A stretch of DNA of 64,000 bases from Diphasiastrum complanatum (GCA_029204225.1 CM055101.1:40877961-40941960); one strand, 5' to 3'. Positions 46,871 through 59,281 are shown, counted from the first letter of the stretch. Made by a program: numbers and translations. The notes: a model not told the origin generated them from the sequence alone.

Positions 46871-47992
46871 AGAAGCCTGGTCACGTGCTCGCCAAGACAT
46901 GGCAATTTTCTATAGTAGAATGGTCACTTTGTATATGTGCATGTAGGGGCCTCTAGGCTATGCTCTCTTGAATCACTCTCGCCATCAATGGAGCTTAGAG
47001 ACATGCTCCACTCTCTTGAGTGAGAGACTTTTGCTTGGCCCAACGAATATTTGTAATGTGGTGAATCTTCAAATTTCAATGGTTCAAATTCTCATTAATG
47101 ATGTGCATGTTGTGTCTCTCATACCTTCCCAAAGCATGAACTCTGCTACATATGCGCAAGTATGACCGCCAAGTTACGTCACACGTGTAAACTGATGGAA
47201 AGGCCCCTCCCCTCTGTGCATTTGGCTTCTGTTGTGTGCACATGTATATCCACTTTAATGAAAACTTTGTGCTGGTTTACGGGATTAAAAACCATTGCTT
47301 CACCATATCTCGCAAATATCCCAAATTGATGTGCTACTTAAGGAAATGTCAGTTTCCCTTTACATGCCTAGAAGATGTGAGGGCCCTCCACCATCCAAGG
47401 ATGAGAAACCGAGGAAGCCAGAGGAAGGTTGATGGATGCTAAAGGTAGCTCGATCGAATGTTGGTAGCAAGTTGTAGCCTCCATATATGTCCTTAATGAC
47501 ACACGTTGGACATAGAACCCGTTATCTTCAACACAATGTGGTGCAAAGTCATTACGGGATATTAGAACTCAAAATGGGCCCTTTGTCAAGATGTTGTTTT
47601 TGACTTCGCACGCTTTCAACGCTTATGTGTCCCAATGAATGGTGTCCATCTGTGACGAACTATAACAGTGGTTGACGAATTGTATTTAACTTTCTCAGCC
47701 AAATTTTCGTGATTTTCAAATATCCCGAGGGGCAGAACAAACAATTGTGATTGGACCACAGTTACTACCCGAATACTCTTATGTTGCCCGTCATTGTTCA
47801 CTCGAGGCTGATTTGACATCAATAGTCATAAACTGTAATTAACTAATCCTTGTAGTTAAGGAACTTCTTGTCATTCATAGGCATACCTCTCATTTTCTTC
47901 ATTCTATCTCTCATTTTCTTGTCATTCTTAGGTTTACCTCGCAATTACTACATTCTCTCCGATCTCAGCTTGCGTACTCGTATTTTCGACTA
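46871..47992. other. Spacer between PAG1 and ORF A
   Basis: No supported gene or repeat. Short frames here have no family features. It must hold the distal promoter of PAG1 and any upstream region of ORF A. Confidence 0.4.
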
Positions 47993-49327
47993 ATGGCTAC
48001 ACATAATCGGAGACCAAGAGGGAACCATTGATGCAATCAATATTTGCAATGAAAAAAATGCAGAAGATCAATGGATACCAAGAAGATATCGAAAATACCA
48101 ATGGATCTTGATGCATTCCTCTGCAAAAGGCTCATTCCGAAAAAGAAAAAGATTGGATAACATCTATAGAAGCTCTTGGAAAGGTAGGATAATGGATTTT
48201 AAAGTATCACCTGCCGGTCAATCTATCACGGAAGTTTTAGTTCAGCATGCTTATATTCACAATGAGCTCAACATTCATGATCTGAATCCAAATGATAGAA
48301 GGAAATGCAATTGTACGTTTTCAGATTCAATTTCTTTAGATTTAGCATTTTCTTTAAATTATATTTTTCATGAGATGTTTTTGTTGGTTTTGCAGATTTG
48401 TATCCATCAAATTTCGTTGAATGGCAATCAATTCAATCGATTGCAGGAATAATCGATGTCATACATTCGGATATCGGTATTTTACAATATAAAGGTCGTT
48501 CTCCAAAATCACTTTTAGAGTCAGGCGTTTTTTTTTTATGATCACACCTATTTTCCTGATAAAAATGGTTTAGTTGGTAGATTAGAGCCATATCCTCTAC
48601 CAGATTTTTTGAACGAGGATGCAACAATTTCAGAAAGTTTTCGATCTAGGCTATATATTGATATTCAGAGTATATTAAAATGTAGCACTGGATCAAAGAA
48701 TAATAGATTAAGTTGGTATCTACCTTTTACTATTTTTGTTGATTTCTTTTCCAAATGCAATGTTTGGCAAACGAAAACAATGTTTATTTATAAGGACTTG
48801 AGTGCTGATATAATCGCCGAGTTGTTGGATGATGGTTGGGATACAAAACAAAATCAGCAAGTTGAGTGCAGAGTATGTTACTCAATTATGACATTTAAAT
48901 ATCACATCAAAAAACAAATGCTCACTTTGCTGCTGTATTATAGAAGATGGATTAAATGCAAAAATGTTTGGAAGCCACTTGATCAAGATTTTGGTATAAA
49001 CCCTCAAGAGCAACTTCAGATAACAGTGAAAAGAAATGACAACATTCTTGCAATGGTTGATGTCAAGGAAGATTGGTGTCTCAATCACATTCGATCAGAA
49101 CTAGACATGTTGCAATTCGATCTACCTCAGTACTATCAATTTTTCAATGGTGTAAAGGTACGTTAGCCATATAAAAATATTCATTTTTTTCTATTTTTAA
49201 GTGAATCGGTTTCATAAAATATATAACTAAAACAATTTCTCTTGTGCAGGTAAGAGTAAGGCAGGAAGAGCATATAAATGCAAAGACATTAAAACATCCA
49301 TCGAAATTGAAAATCCATAGATTATGA
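47993..49327 (+). pseudogene. ORF A: uncharacterised three-exon gene, broken by small indels
   Basis: Proposed exons: 47993-48312, 48396-49157, 49250-49327, with introns GTACGT...TTTTGCAG (83 nt) and GTACGT...TGTGCAG (92 nt). Exon 1 begins MATHNRRPRG; a one-base surplus near 48024 is needed to continue DAINICNEKNAEDQWIPRRY and FKVSPAGQSITEVLVQHAY. Exon 2 has LYPSNFVEWQSIQSIAGIID and VIHSDIGILQYKGRSPKSLL. A 10-base T-run near 48527-48536 shifts the frame by one, after which FPDKNGLVGRLEPYPLPDFL and SWYLPFTIFVDFFSKCNVWQ follow. LSADIIAELLDDGWDTKQNQ and a C-X2-C pair (VECRVCYSIM) come next. The end reads FFNGVKVRVRQEEHINAK...HRL. No family is recognised. Apart from the indels the frame is long and clean. 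Confidence 0.5.
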
Positions 49328-49429
49328 ACTATGGAATTTTGTATTATGTAATACAATTTTTTGTATACATCATTTTTGAAAATATATGAGCCACTTTTTC
49401 TATGAGGCTCTTTCATTTCTATGATCTCC

Positions 49430-49560
49430 ATTTCCATGGTGCAAAAGACAATGTAATTGTAACTGGATAATATGAGTTTTCGATAGCAAGATTCATTGTC
49501 TCCTACAGGAAATGCACTATCTCCATTGGGGAGATCTTCAGTCACTTGAACTCCAGTGAT
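49430..49560 (-). pseudogene. Duplicated copy of the last exon of ORF B
   Basis: The minus strand reads GAAG then ISPMEIVHFL*ETMNLAIENS, matching VSPMEIMHFRQETIKLVIEN of 50137-49994 at both DNA and protein level, including the AG acceptor context. It has an in-frame TAG and diverges after about 25 residues. A local duplicate or remnant of a second ORF B copy. Confidence 0.6.
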
Positions 49561-49993
49561 CACTACAATCGACGCTTGCCCTTGTTGATGTCTCATATAT
49601 ATTGGTTGTATTTTTGGTCTTCATTGTCTTGGTCTGTATTGTCCTTGTCTTGGCATATTTGGATATGTTCAGAAGATGAACTGATGAAAGCTTTGTTCTA
49701 ACAAATCTAAGTTTGTCGCATGTTTGGATTGGTTGTGGCAAAGGTTCCATCAGATCATCTTTCTGAACTTATCCAAAAAAAAACCATGGTAAAGGCAAGG
49801 CAAACCAAGGCTATGAAAAACAAACATGTCGAAAAACCGTAGAAGTTGATGATGAATGTATCATAACCTGAATTAATAACAGGAAAAAAAAAAAAAGTAA
49901 GAACAACCATTGAAAAACTGTAAATATATTTCTATAAAAAATTTCTATACATGTGTCTCATCCACATCAAGTGAGACGAATATTTAATCAGTA

Positions 49994-51984
49994 TCAACTA
50001 TCTATGATCTCTAAATCCATTTCTCCAGTTGGAAGTAGCTTGGGTGGAGAACACTCGGCCACTGCAATTGGATGTGAATTTTCAATCACAAGCTTTATGG
50101 TCTCTTGCCTGAAGTGCATTATCTCCATTGGGGAGACCTTCGGACATTTAAATTTGAAAAAAAACATACACACAGTTAAATGTAATTATTCAAAGATCAG
50201 TTAATAGGAATTTGAATATGAAAAAAAGCAAAAACACAATTAAAAGTAATTAATTGAAGATTACCTCTTCCAGATTTGGAAGTCCATCTTGTAATGCAAG
50301 CCAATTAAAGAAGTGTTTGGCAATGCATACGGTATACCAACGACAGCTGATTGAATCAACCTGCTGGGAGGATTGCAAAAATCCAAATTTTAACATTATG
50401 AGATATCGGATCAAAGCGCAAGATGTAAGAATAAAATCTACAACGGAAACAAGTGCGTATCGAACCGATATAAAAAAAATTGATTGAATATCGGACCAGC
50501 GCGCACGTTATGATAATAATCCAATCAATAACTACAAGGGCGCGTCGAACCGATGTTGAAAAATTTATACCTCTGCATCAACCATTTTCAGCTTCGAATA
50601 TGCTTTTGCATTTGGTACTGGAAAGAGTTCCAGTATTTTCTGTATATGGGTCCTGGCAATTTTGTGTGTGTGTGTGTGTGTGTGTAATAGAGTTCATTTT
50701 TAAACAAACTGGATTACACACACCCTCATCATTGACGTACAAGGACAACACATATAAGCTCCAATGATTACTGAAGAATCAATGTAAAATCAAAAAATTC
50801 AAGAAAATAAAATCTGAAAAAAAAAAGACACTTACTTTGTTATGTATGGCAGCACAAGAATTGGAGTATCCAGTCTGACGTATTGGAACATATCATTGTG
50901 CAGACTTTTAAAATCAGGAAAATCAAATGCAGCCATGAATTGAAGGGGAAACAATGCAACATCTATAAACAATGGGGTCTGGAAGAACTCCATCCAGTAC
51001 TGAATTGCCCCACCTCCTACATTGTCCCCTAGTTTCTAATTCACCTAGTATCTAAACTAGAAAGGGGGAGACCAGCATTGGTCTTTGGCATCCTAAAACT
51101 GTATCGAGGACCTAAACCTTTAAGATACGTGTTTAACAATTGGTCATATTGTACATATTGAGGAGTATTTACAAAGGCAAGTGCAGGGGGTGACGGAAGT
51201 AATACCTGATAAACCACATAAAGAATTGTCATTCAAAATTGAATCTACCTTTACACTAACAAAATCATCTAAATCGCTTCCAAGAACAGGAGGAGAGGAA
51301 CTAATATCTATAGGTTTAGGAAGAGGAGGAGATTTAGGAGGTGGAGAATTATTAGGAGAGGAAGATTTAGCAGGAGAAGTTAAAGATGGAGTGAGAGGAG
51401 AAGAAGGAGACTTAGGAGGAGAATTATGAGGAGAATGCCTAGAAGAAAGAAGAGTATTCATAGGAGATGGCTTGGAAAACTCCCTCGCTTTAAATAGACG
51501 GTCAAGAGACCTCCTCTTCTTTGAAACACTCCCGCTCTGGGTTGGATGAGATTGCTTTCATTTTTTTCTCTCTGAATCTTTTTTTGGAGGAGAGGAGGGA
51601 GCAGGTCTAAAGTGTTCAGCAAACTTGTCATATGTGTCCTGAAGCCTGAACACAATGTTGAAATCCTTGGGCATGATGGTCACCCTCTTGGCATGGATAG
51701 CTGCAACAACAATATCTGAAAAAAAATTCACCTGAAAATCCTCATATGTTGTGTACAGTGCCTCAATTGCCATTACAGTCCATCTCACATCTAGATAGAC
51801 TGCTAAGATTATTTGTCTTCTGAAGCTTCCAAATATCCTTGAGCCAGGGTGGGTCTCTTCTTTTGCCCCTTGGCCTAGGAGGTAGTGGTGGTGGATGAGG
51901 TGGTGGTTGTGGATTTTCCTGACCCGCACCTGAAATTGGTATTCCACCTGAATGCCCTCGTGCTGTCTGCTTGGTCAGCGCCAT
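49994..51984 (-). pseudogene. ORF B: multi-exon gene with a divergent histone H3-like N-terminal half
   Basis: ATG 51984-51982 starts MALTKQTARGHSGG, close to the H3 tail. A proline-rich stretch and WLKDIWKLQKTNNL (like the H3 alphaN) follow. After a frame change comes DVRWTVMAIEALYTTYEDFQ, and AAIHAKRVTIMPKD, which is the H3 C-terminal helix signature. About 17 residues corresponding to H3 alpha1 are missing. A TGA at 51558-51560 is followed in frame by KKRRSLDRLFKAREFSKPSP and SPPKSP-type repeats to about 51235. Later exons by splice sites: 51208-51085 region (VLLPSPPALAFVNTPQYVQY), about 51015-50837 (IQYWMEFFQTPLFIDVALFP), about 50660-50573 (IQKILELFPVPNAKAYSKLK), about 50366-50265 (VDSISCRWYTVCIAKHFFNW) and 50137-49994 (to stop). 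Alternatively ATG 50396-50394 starts a separate 91-codon two-exon gene. The function of the non-H3 part is unknown. Confidence 0.5.
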
Positions 51985-53556
51985 TACTGTGAAGTAGCGG
52001 ATCAGCACGCAATAATGTTGATTTTAGGATCAGACCTCAGGTTGGCCGCGTCGAAGCAATACCTGAGCTCAACAAATCCGTTAGCTGGTAGCAGATGGGC
52101 GCGAGCGAGTAGTAACGGATTGAAGGAAGTTGTTTTTGAGCGCGCTGAATCGATATCGCATGGATGCAAATAACTATAAGCAAAAAAATTTCAACGTCGT
52201 CGATCAGTATATATGGAAAAAATAAGAAATGATTGCAAACGTGGTGATTTGGATATCCGAGGTTCAGATTACGATGATGATTACCCATAGGCTTGTCAAT
52301 CAAATCAATCTAAATATCCATCAATCATTAAAATGATTAGTCCATACAAGAAATAATTTCAAATAAAGAATGGTCACATCTACAATTAATGCTACAAAAG
52401 TATACTATCACACTTCTACCATTAAATGCTGAAATTGACAATGTTAAGCTTTAAATATCAGACCTTTTTTTATATCCAATAATTATAATTTTGAAAAATT
52501 CCGAAGGCCAGATTTTCACCTGATAGCTAATCAACGCGCATATAAAGCATTTGAAAACCAGAGTATGTATTCTCATGCGCTCATCCGATATTGGACGGAA
52601 TATGAATGATCAGAGCTTGATTTGATAGATTCTGCATAACTTTGGCCAGTATGAAGAGTCTTCCGAATCAAGCTTTGATCATGCATATAGGGTCCAATAG
52701 TTTCAAAATTTTCAATAGTATTTTGGTCCTGGAATAGCGATTCGACGTGCGCAGTCCAAATGCAGTAAATACATCATCTGCCAAGCGCGCTGATCCGATA
52801 TCTCATATGCAAAAAAATCATACTGGAACACATAATGAAAGACTTATGAAAATGTTCTGAATGAACGTTATCTCAAAAGAAAAAAATTTGTCTTTACGGT
52901 GCTTAAATAGGATGAGAGATTGAAATAATTCTCCTCGTACATGTTTTTCAATGATATCCATTAATCATTTGTTTATAATTTTTTTAATGATTATTCTAGA
53001 AGGCTAGTGATTGTCTATTTAATGTATTCCGACGTAGGTACATATTCTCGGGTCAGGGCTAATGAGGATTCATTGAATCTAGTGATAGACTAGTTAATGT
53101 ATTCCGGCGTAGGTACAAATTTGTCTCACTCTGATTGGTGGATAAATATATTGAATCTAGTGATAGACTAGTTAATGTATTCTGGCGTAGGTACAAATTT
53201 TTCTCACACTGATTGGTGGATAGATATAGGCTGTAAATTTCAATTCATTATTTGACAAATGTATGGTTGTGATCAACAGGAATTGGCTATAAATATGTGC
53301 ACCACTTTCTATATTTCGATTCCGTGATCTTTTATTCTGAACTCTCTAGCCTTCTTGTTTTTTTTTTTTTCATTCTCGCGATATCGAATCGACGCGCGCC
53401 ATCCCTTGTTGTGCATGCTCGTATTCATTCAGACGCGCTGAATCGATATCAGCCATCTCCGACAACAACTTTTCAGAAAATTTCATTCTCAATCTCAGCG
53501 CGTGTACTTTACTTTATTCCTCTACCGATATTTATCTGTCGCGTTGAACCGATATC
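50402..53556. repeat. Dispersed motif cluster, consensus GCGCGYTGAAYCGATATC
   Basis: About 13 copies of an approximately 18-bp motif occur in both orientations. Plus: 50453-50471, 50540-50554, 52047-52060 (weak), 52140-52157, 52577-52592, 52785-52802, 53432-53450, 53539-53556. Minus: 50402-50420, 50488-50506, 51997-52010, 52736-52752, 53380-53398. The best copies are GCGCGCTGAATCGATATC (52140), GCGCGCTGATCCGATATC (52785) and TCGCGTTGAACCGATATC (53539). They are confined to an intron of ORF B and the B-C spacer. Several lie 2-12 bases before an ATG, including the starts of ORF B and ORF C. Role unknown. Confidence 0.7.
53000..53226. repeat. Three tandem copies of a 73-78-bp repeat between ORFs B and C
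   Basis: GAATCTAGTGATAGACTAGT followed by TAATGTATTCYGGCGTAGGTA starts at 53075 and 53153, with a more diverged copy from about 53002 (TAATGTATTCCGACGTAGGTA). The units also share TCTCACWCTGATTGGTGGATA. They sit in the spacer between two divergently transcribed ORFs, where promoter elements would be expected. Confidence 0.8.
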
Positions 53557-53565
53557 GGATTCAAT

Positions 53566-55045
53566 ATGGCTAGTTCTTCCATGGCCTCAGATGACAAACT
53601 TATGGATTTTTTTTAATGCCAGTGACATTCCATCTGACAAATTAGAGTATTTTGCTAGTATTTTTTTTTTAACCCTTCGATGTCGATAAGCTAGTTTATG
53701 ATAATCGTTATAATTTAATTTCTTATCTTGATAATTTTTTTCAGATTATTAGTACTCATGTTTTGGATATAGATAATTTCTGTTTCGTTCATTTTCAGGA
53801 CCTTGTACATTCCCAACCATCCTGTAAGCATAAACACAATATATACTATGATATCCACAAAAGAATATGTCGCCTTCTAATCAAAGGAATGGCTTTTGTC
53901 TTCTACATATCTACTGAAATTTCAGATGATGAGTCTGTTGGATCTTCAACTGTTCCATTGATCGAAGCATCTGCACCTGCTCCAGTTGATGTAAATGATG
54001 CAGATATTGATATAGGGGTTGAAGCTGAAGCTACTATGGCTTCAGATTATAAAAAAATTCTTCCTCGTTCTATAATCCTCTCTGATTCTCTTCCATTTGC
54101 ATCTCTGTCAATTAATTAACTCTACTCGATGTTCTTTTATATTTTATAAATAATGAATGTTATATTTCATATAATGATATAGAAGATGTATTGAATTTGA
54201 GAGAGGATGAAATCCTCTCAATTTTTGCTTAAAATTTATCAGAATTTTTTGACATTGTTGATTACTCATATGATGACCTTGAAAGTGAGATAGATTATGA
54301 TAAAGATGGCAATTGGAAATCTGGCAATGAGACCTTGGAGGCCATGATTGAAAAATCTAAAGCCTATAAAGAAACTTTGCCTACAGAGGGAGAATTTTTG
54401 GAATTTCAAAAATAATATTTCCCTAGGACTAGATATATCCCCTCCGGAAATGTAGAGGCCATTGGAGGACATGACATCAACAAAGCAAACGTCGTTGATT
54501 ACGATGATTATGATCTGGTAAGTAGATATTATATTGGTATTGATATTGTTCAGTTTTCTTATTGAGTTTGCAGTGTTATGTAATTTATTTTCTTTTCTCA
54601 TTTACAGGATGCTATTGAAATAGATGCCTTTGGTATGAGACATGGAGGCGTCCGAGGTGTATCAGCCGGGAGAAAAGATGTTTCTCTATCTCATTATTTG
54701 AAAAACTTTCAAAATAATGAGATTTGTATATATCATTCATCTTATAATCCATATGCAACCACTGTCATTATGGCCATCAAATCATTATCAGTTTGTTTAG
54801 GAGGCCATAAGTACGCAAGAGGAACATATTAAATAATTTTTGTGAAGAGATATTTGGCTATTAAGATATTGGGTTATACTCTTAATGAGACTACGAAAAG
54901 ATTATCTGCAATGGCCCTTTATTCGAGTTACATTGATATGAGCAAGAGGAAAAATTTAGAATTTTTAGATCCATATGAAAGGAGATTATTCCTTCATGAC
55001 AATACCATCCGTCTGAATCTTGAAGAGGATGATGATGATAATTAA
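53566..55045 (+). pseudogene. ORF C: uncharacterised acidic-protein gene with at least one intron
   Basis: ATG 53566-53568, nine bases after a motif copy, starts MASSSMASDDKLMDFF. The frame is lost at an 8-T run, recovered as ASDIPSDKLEYFASIF, lost again at a T-run near 53662-53671, then continues PFDVDKLVYDNRYNLISYLD and ISTHVLDIDNFCFVHFQ. After that are STVPLIEASAPAPVDV and acidic text (DIEDVLNLREDEILSIF, DIVDYSYDDLESEIDYDKDG). A GT-AG intron at 54518-54607 joins ...VVDYDDYDL to DAIEIDAFGMRHGGVRGV. The end is MALYSSYIDMSKRKNLEFLD and a LEEDDDDN tail before the stop at 55045. Further stops at 54229 and 54412. No family is recognised. ORF D ends 30 bases beyond, tail to tail. Confidence 0.45.
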
Positions 55046-55074
55046 ATAATTTTCTGTAATAATTTTTTGATATA

Positions 55075-57975
55075 TTACAAGGATCTCTCTTTTGTAATGA
55101 ATTTAAATGCCTTTTGAAATATCGTAATACTTGGCGAGTTTTTAGCTTGATATCTAAATTTTGCTCTTCTGTAAAACCACTGAAAAAGTTGAACTAAATA
55201 TTTATTTCTTGAATTGTGTCCTCCATGATTTGTTGCTCTATGAAATGCTCCCCTTGCTTGCCAATGAGATTTTTCCATGTCTTGTGATGACCAGATACTT
55301 AAGCTCTCATATTCCTTTGCAAAATAAGTTGTATGATGAAGAAGGATGTGCTGCAAACAATAGTTTTGATTAGTTACATCAGTAGAAAAAAATATAAGCT
55401 TGAATGAGAATATTACCAGATAATGATATAGATTAGCACCATGTAATAAGTAACATTGTTTTTTCCCCAACAATCATGTACAAATTTTACAAATGTGGTG
55501 CAATGATTTTGCAAAGTCCTCATATCTTCTGATGATAGGTTTTCTTTCCTGATAACACCTATGAGTTTGTCTAAATTGGTCCACACTTGTCCTTTTTCCA
55601 CGCGATTACTTCCTTCCAGTGTTCGTGTGGCTTGAACAATTTCTCTTCATATTTCATATCTGACACTTGATTCTTTGCATGTGTGATTGGATAAGAATCT
55701 TCTTGCTTTAGCACCTCCAATTGATGGCTTATTAGGAACGTTTCCTTTTTTTCCGGAGAGTCTGTCACTTTTTTCAATCGTGACATTCCCTTTATGTAGT
55801 CTTGCATTTGACAGAACTATATCCAACCTCCTAATTGCTACTTTAGCCACTGACTCTAATTTATGATTCCATGCTAGTAGAATATGCAAGTAAATTAGTT
55901 TTACAATAATACGAACCTCAGCATGCAATGTGCATATGTGAACATATTTCAATGGAATTGGCAGAACACTTTTCATATTTGGATCTTTAGCTTCTCGTGT
56001 TGGGCCGGTGTTTGTTGATCATCCCAAATTCATATTGTAACAATCCTTCATGCAATAAAGACATGGATGCTTTGATGTTGCCCCATGAGAGACATTATAC
56101 ATACATTTTAATGTTTTCAAATCCCCTACAAGGTGCCATTGAACTTAAAAACTTCCATGGTTTTCGATTGTAAATTTCTCACCCTCCAAATGTCTCTTTA
56201 TAATCTCGCCATAATTTGTCCTTGAAAATATCCATGATAGTATTTTATGGTCCTCTTTCAAGACTTGTAGAAAAACAAGTAATGCATAACATGTCAATAA
56301 AAACTGGCAAGGTATGAATTGTTAATATAGATATTCTAAATGAAAATGGAAATGTATATCTGGAATGCCACCAACCACCATATGTGATTTTTCGATTGAA
56401 CACTAAACGTTCGATCATCTGTATCTGAAATTTTGTTCATCAAAGTGACACTCACACGTTCCAACTTCTGACCCTTGATGATTTCAGATTCATCCAATTT
56501 TATTACAATAATGATCTTTCCATTTACTTGATGTTCGTCTAGTTTATAGAATCAAATAATGTATTTTAGAACATTTTCAATATCAAGGAAAATATTATTG
56601 CAATCGTTGTAATTGAGCTCACAATATTCTGATTTATATAATTCAGTTATATGAAGTGGTTGGCCAACTACTTTGAACATTCCGTCATTATAAAAATTCT
56701 AGCTAATCTTACTCGATATGGACGCGGAAGATTAATTTTCTTCACCATCACTTGGGAAAAAACTTTTTTAACTATTCTAAAAAAATAGAATAAGCATTTC
56801 TGTTAATTCCAGATAATTACATGCACCTTGTATCACATTCGCATCCAAGTATAATTGAACCTTAATCAAAACAGTCTCTACAATTTCATTTTTCATTTTT
56901 TCAAACTGAGCATTTTTTATCATTTCCTTTGCTGACTTTCTTGGTAAAACATGACTTAAAGATGATCCAATGCATGAACGATCTGTTAAATAGTTTTTTG
57001 CCACCAAACATGATCTGCAGCAAACATATGAAACTCAAATTATGTTTAATAAATAAATAATCCATGTTATCAGTGCAAATCAAACCTAAATGACATATAC
57101 AAATCAAATAAACAGTCTAGATGACAACATACTTGAATGTTCGAATTCTTTTTTTCTGTGTGTAGATAGGTCATCAATATTCTTCATCAGTACTCTCTTT
57201 CTTTTCCTCTTCATCATTGTGTTATTGATAACTTTTAGATCAACATCAGACTTTAAACTCTCGGATCGCAACTTTTCCATGGATTCTAATATTTCTTGGT
57301 TTGATTCTCAAAGAGTAGTGATAGTAGCATTCAACTCTGACATAGCATTCTTGAGTGCATTGTTTTCAGCACTAGTGTGTTGCACATAATGAAGCAATTG
57401 TTGATTTGCACGTTGTAATTGTTGATTCAGACAATATATGCTATGCATTCCAATATCATGCAACTTTTGACAATATCCAAATAATCCGCTATTTCCTTCA
57501 CATACATATCTGAGAAGATGAGTTACGGACTTAAAATCTGGACACAAATTGGTAGCTGGATCATTAGGATAAATTGATCCATCCACCCACAAATCTATAT
57601 TCATATGATCATTCATTCTCAATTCTCTAACTATTGCTGCAGCATTCTCTAAAACTTTTGCATTTTTCTTAATAATTGGAGTGCATTCAACATGCAAATG
57701 GAACATTGCCATTGTTAAAGCTACAATCATGTAAATGAATCTACCTACAGTAAATCAATATGAATAGATCTAGCATTCCTTACTTTTGTAATGTTTATGT
57801 CGCATTGAAAAATTGTCCTGCCTCATATTTCACTTTTAGCATACAGTGATTTCAAAAGTTTTGCTTCTCCCGCTTCAGTTTTTGCATTGAGCACACCAAG
57901 ATTTTCAGTCTTAAAGCTCTAGTCCCGAACTTTGGAACGAGCATGAAGAGAAGTTATTACATCTCATGCTAAACT
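55075..57975 (-). pseudogene. ORF D: multi-exon transposase-like relic
   Basis: The minus strand, from a possible first exon near 57975 (SKVRD*SFKTENLGVLNAKT), gives one coherent protein. Exon 57730-57130 reads AMFHLHVECTPIIKKNAKVL, Gln/Asn-rich coiled coil QQLQRANQQLLHYVQ, SMEKLRSESLKSDVDLKV and a basic KRKRKR. Next, VAKNYLTDRSCIGSSLSHVL, FKVVGQPLHITELYKSEYCE and KLDESEIIKGQKLERVSVTL (57017-56400). Then HLVGDLKTLKCMYNVSHGAT with KHPCLYCMKDC (56110-56030). HICTLHAEVRIIVKLIYLHI, GNVTIEKSDRLSGKKGN and GQVWTNLDKLIGVIRKEN end at a GT-AG intron (55351-55439). The last exon has YESLSIWSSQDMEKSHWQAR. Stops (TGA 55647, 55988 region, 57306 region) and a frameshift near 56700 make it dead. The GDLK-then-CxxC and SQ-MEK-H features resemble an unnamed transposase-like family I cannot place. 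Confidence 0.5.
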
Positions 57976-58892
<917 letters not shown>

Positions 58893-59281
58893 AATCTTTC
58901 ACTTATTTATGTTGAATATCGAATCGATAAATGTATGGCAATCATAGACACCTAAAATTTCACATTCATCACAATTGTCATAGACGCCTATAATAATACT
59001 CAACTAAATTAAATTGAATGATATCAACAAATTAGCAAGATTAAGTTTGTTAGAATTGTGAAAATAGTCCTAGGTATAATTATATCAATTCTTTCTTCTT
59101 GGGCGGCAAACAATTTTCAGGTTCAAGCTTGTCAAAAAGCTAGATCTCTATTGAGAATCGGGCTTCCTCTCCTGAATAGTAGCATCAAAGCCACAAGTTC
59201 ATTTGTTCAATATACATTCTTAGATTCAATCCTTAGAGATTCTTGTTTGTTTACATTCTTTTATATCATTCTATCATCCAT

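Noticed and set aside
50394-50396. ATG at 50396 as the certain start of a 91-codon gene
   Set aside because: It follows a motif copy by five bases, but the same exon also has a good AG acceptor (about 50368-50367) joining it to upstream ORF B exons, so the separate gene is kept only as an alternative.
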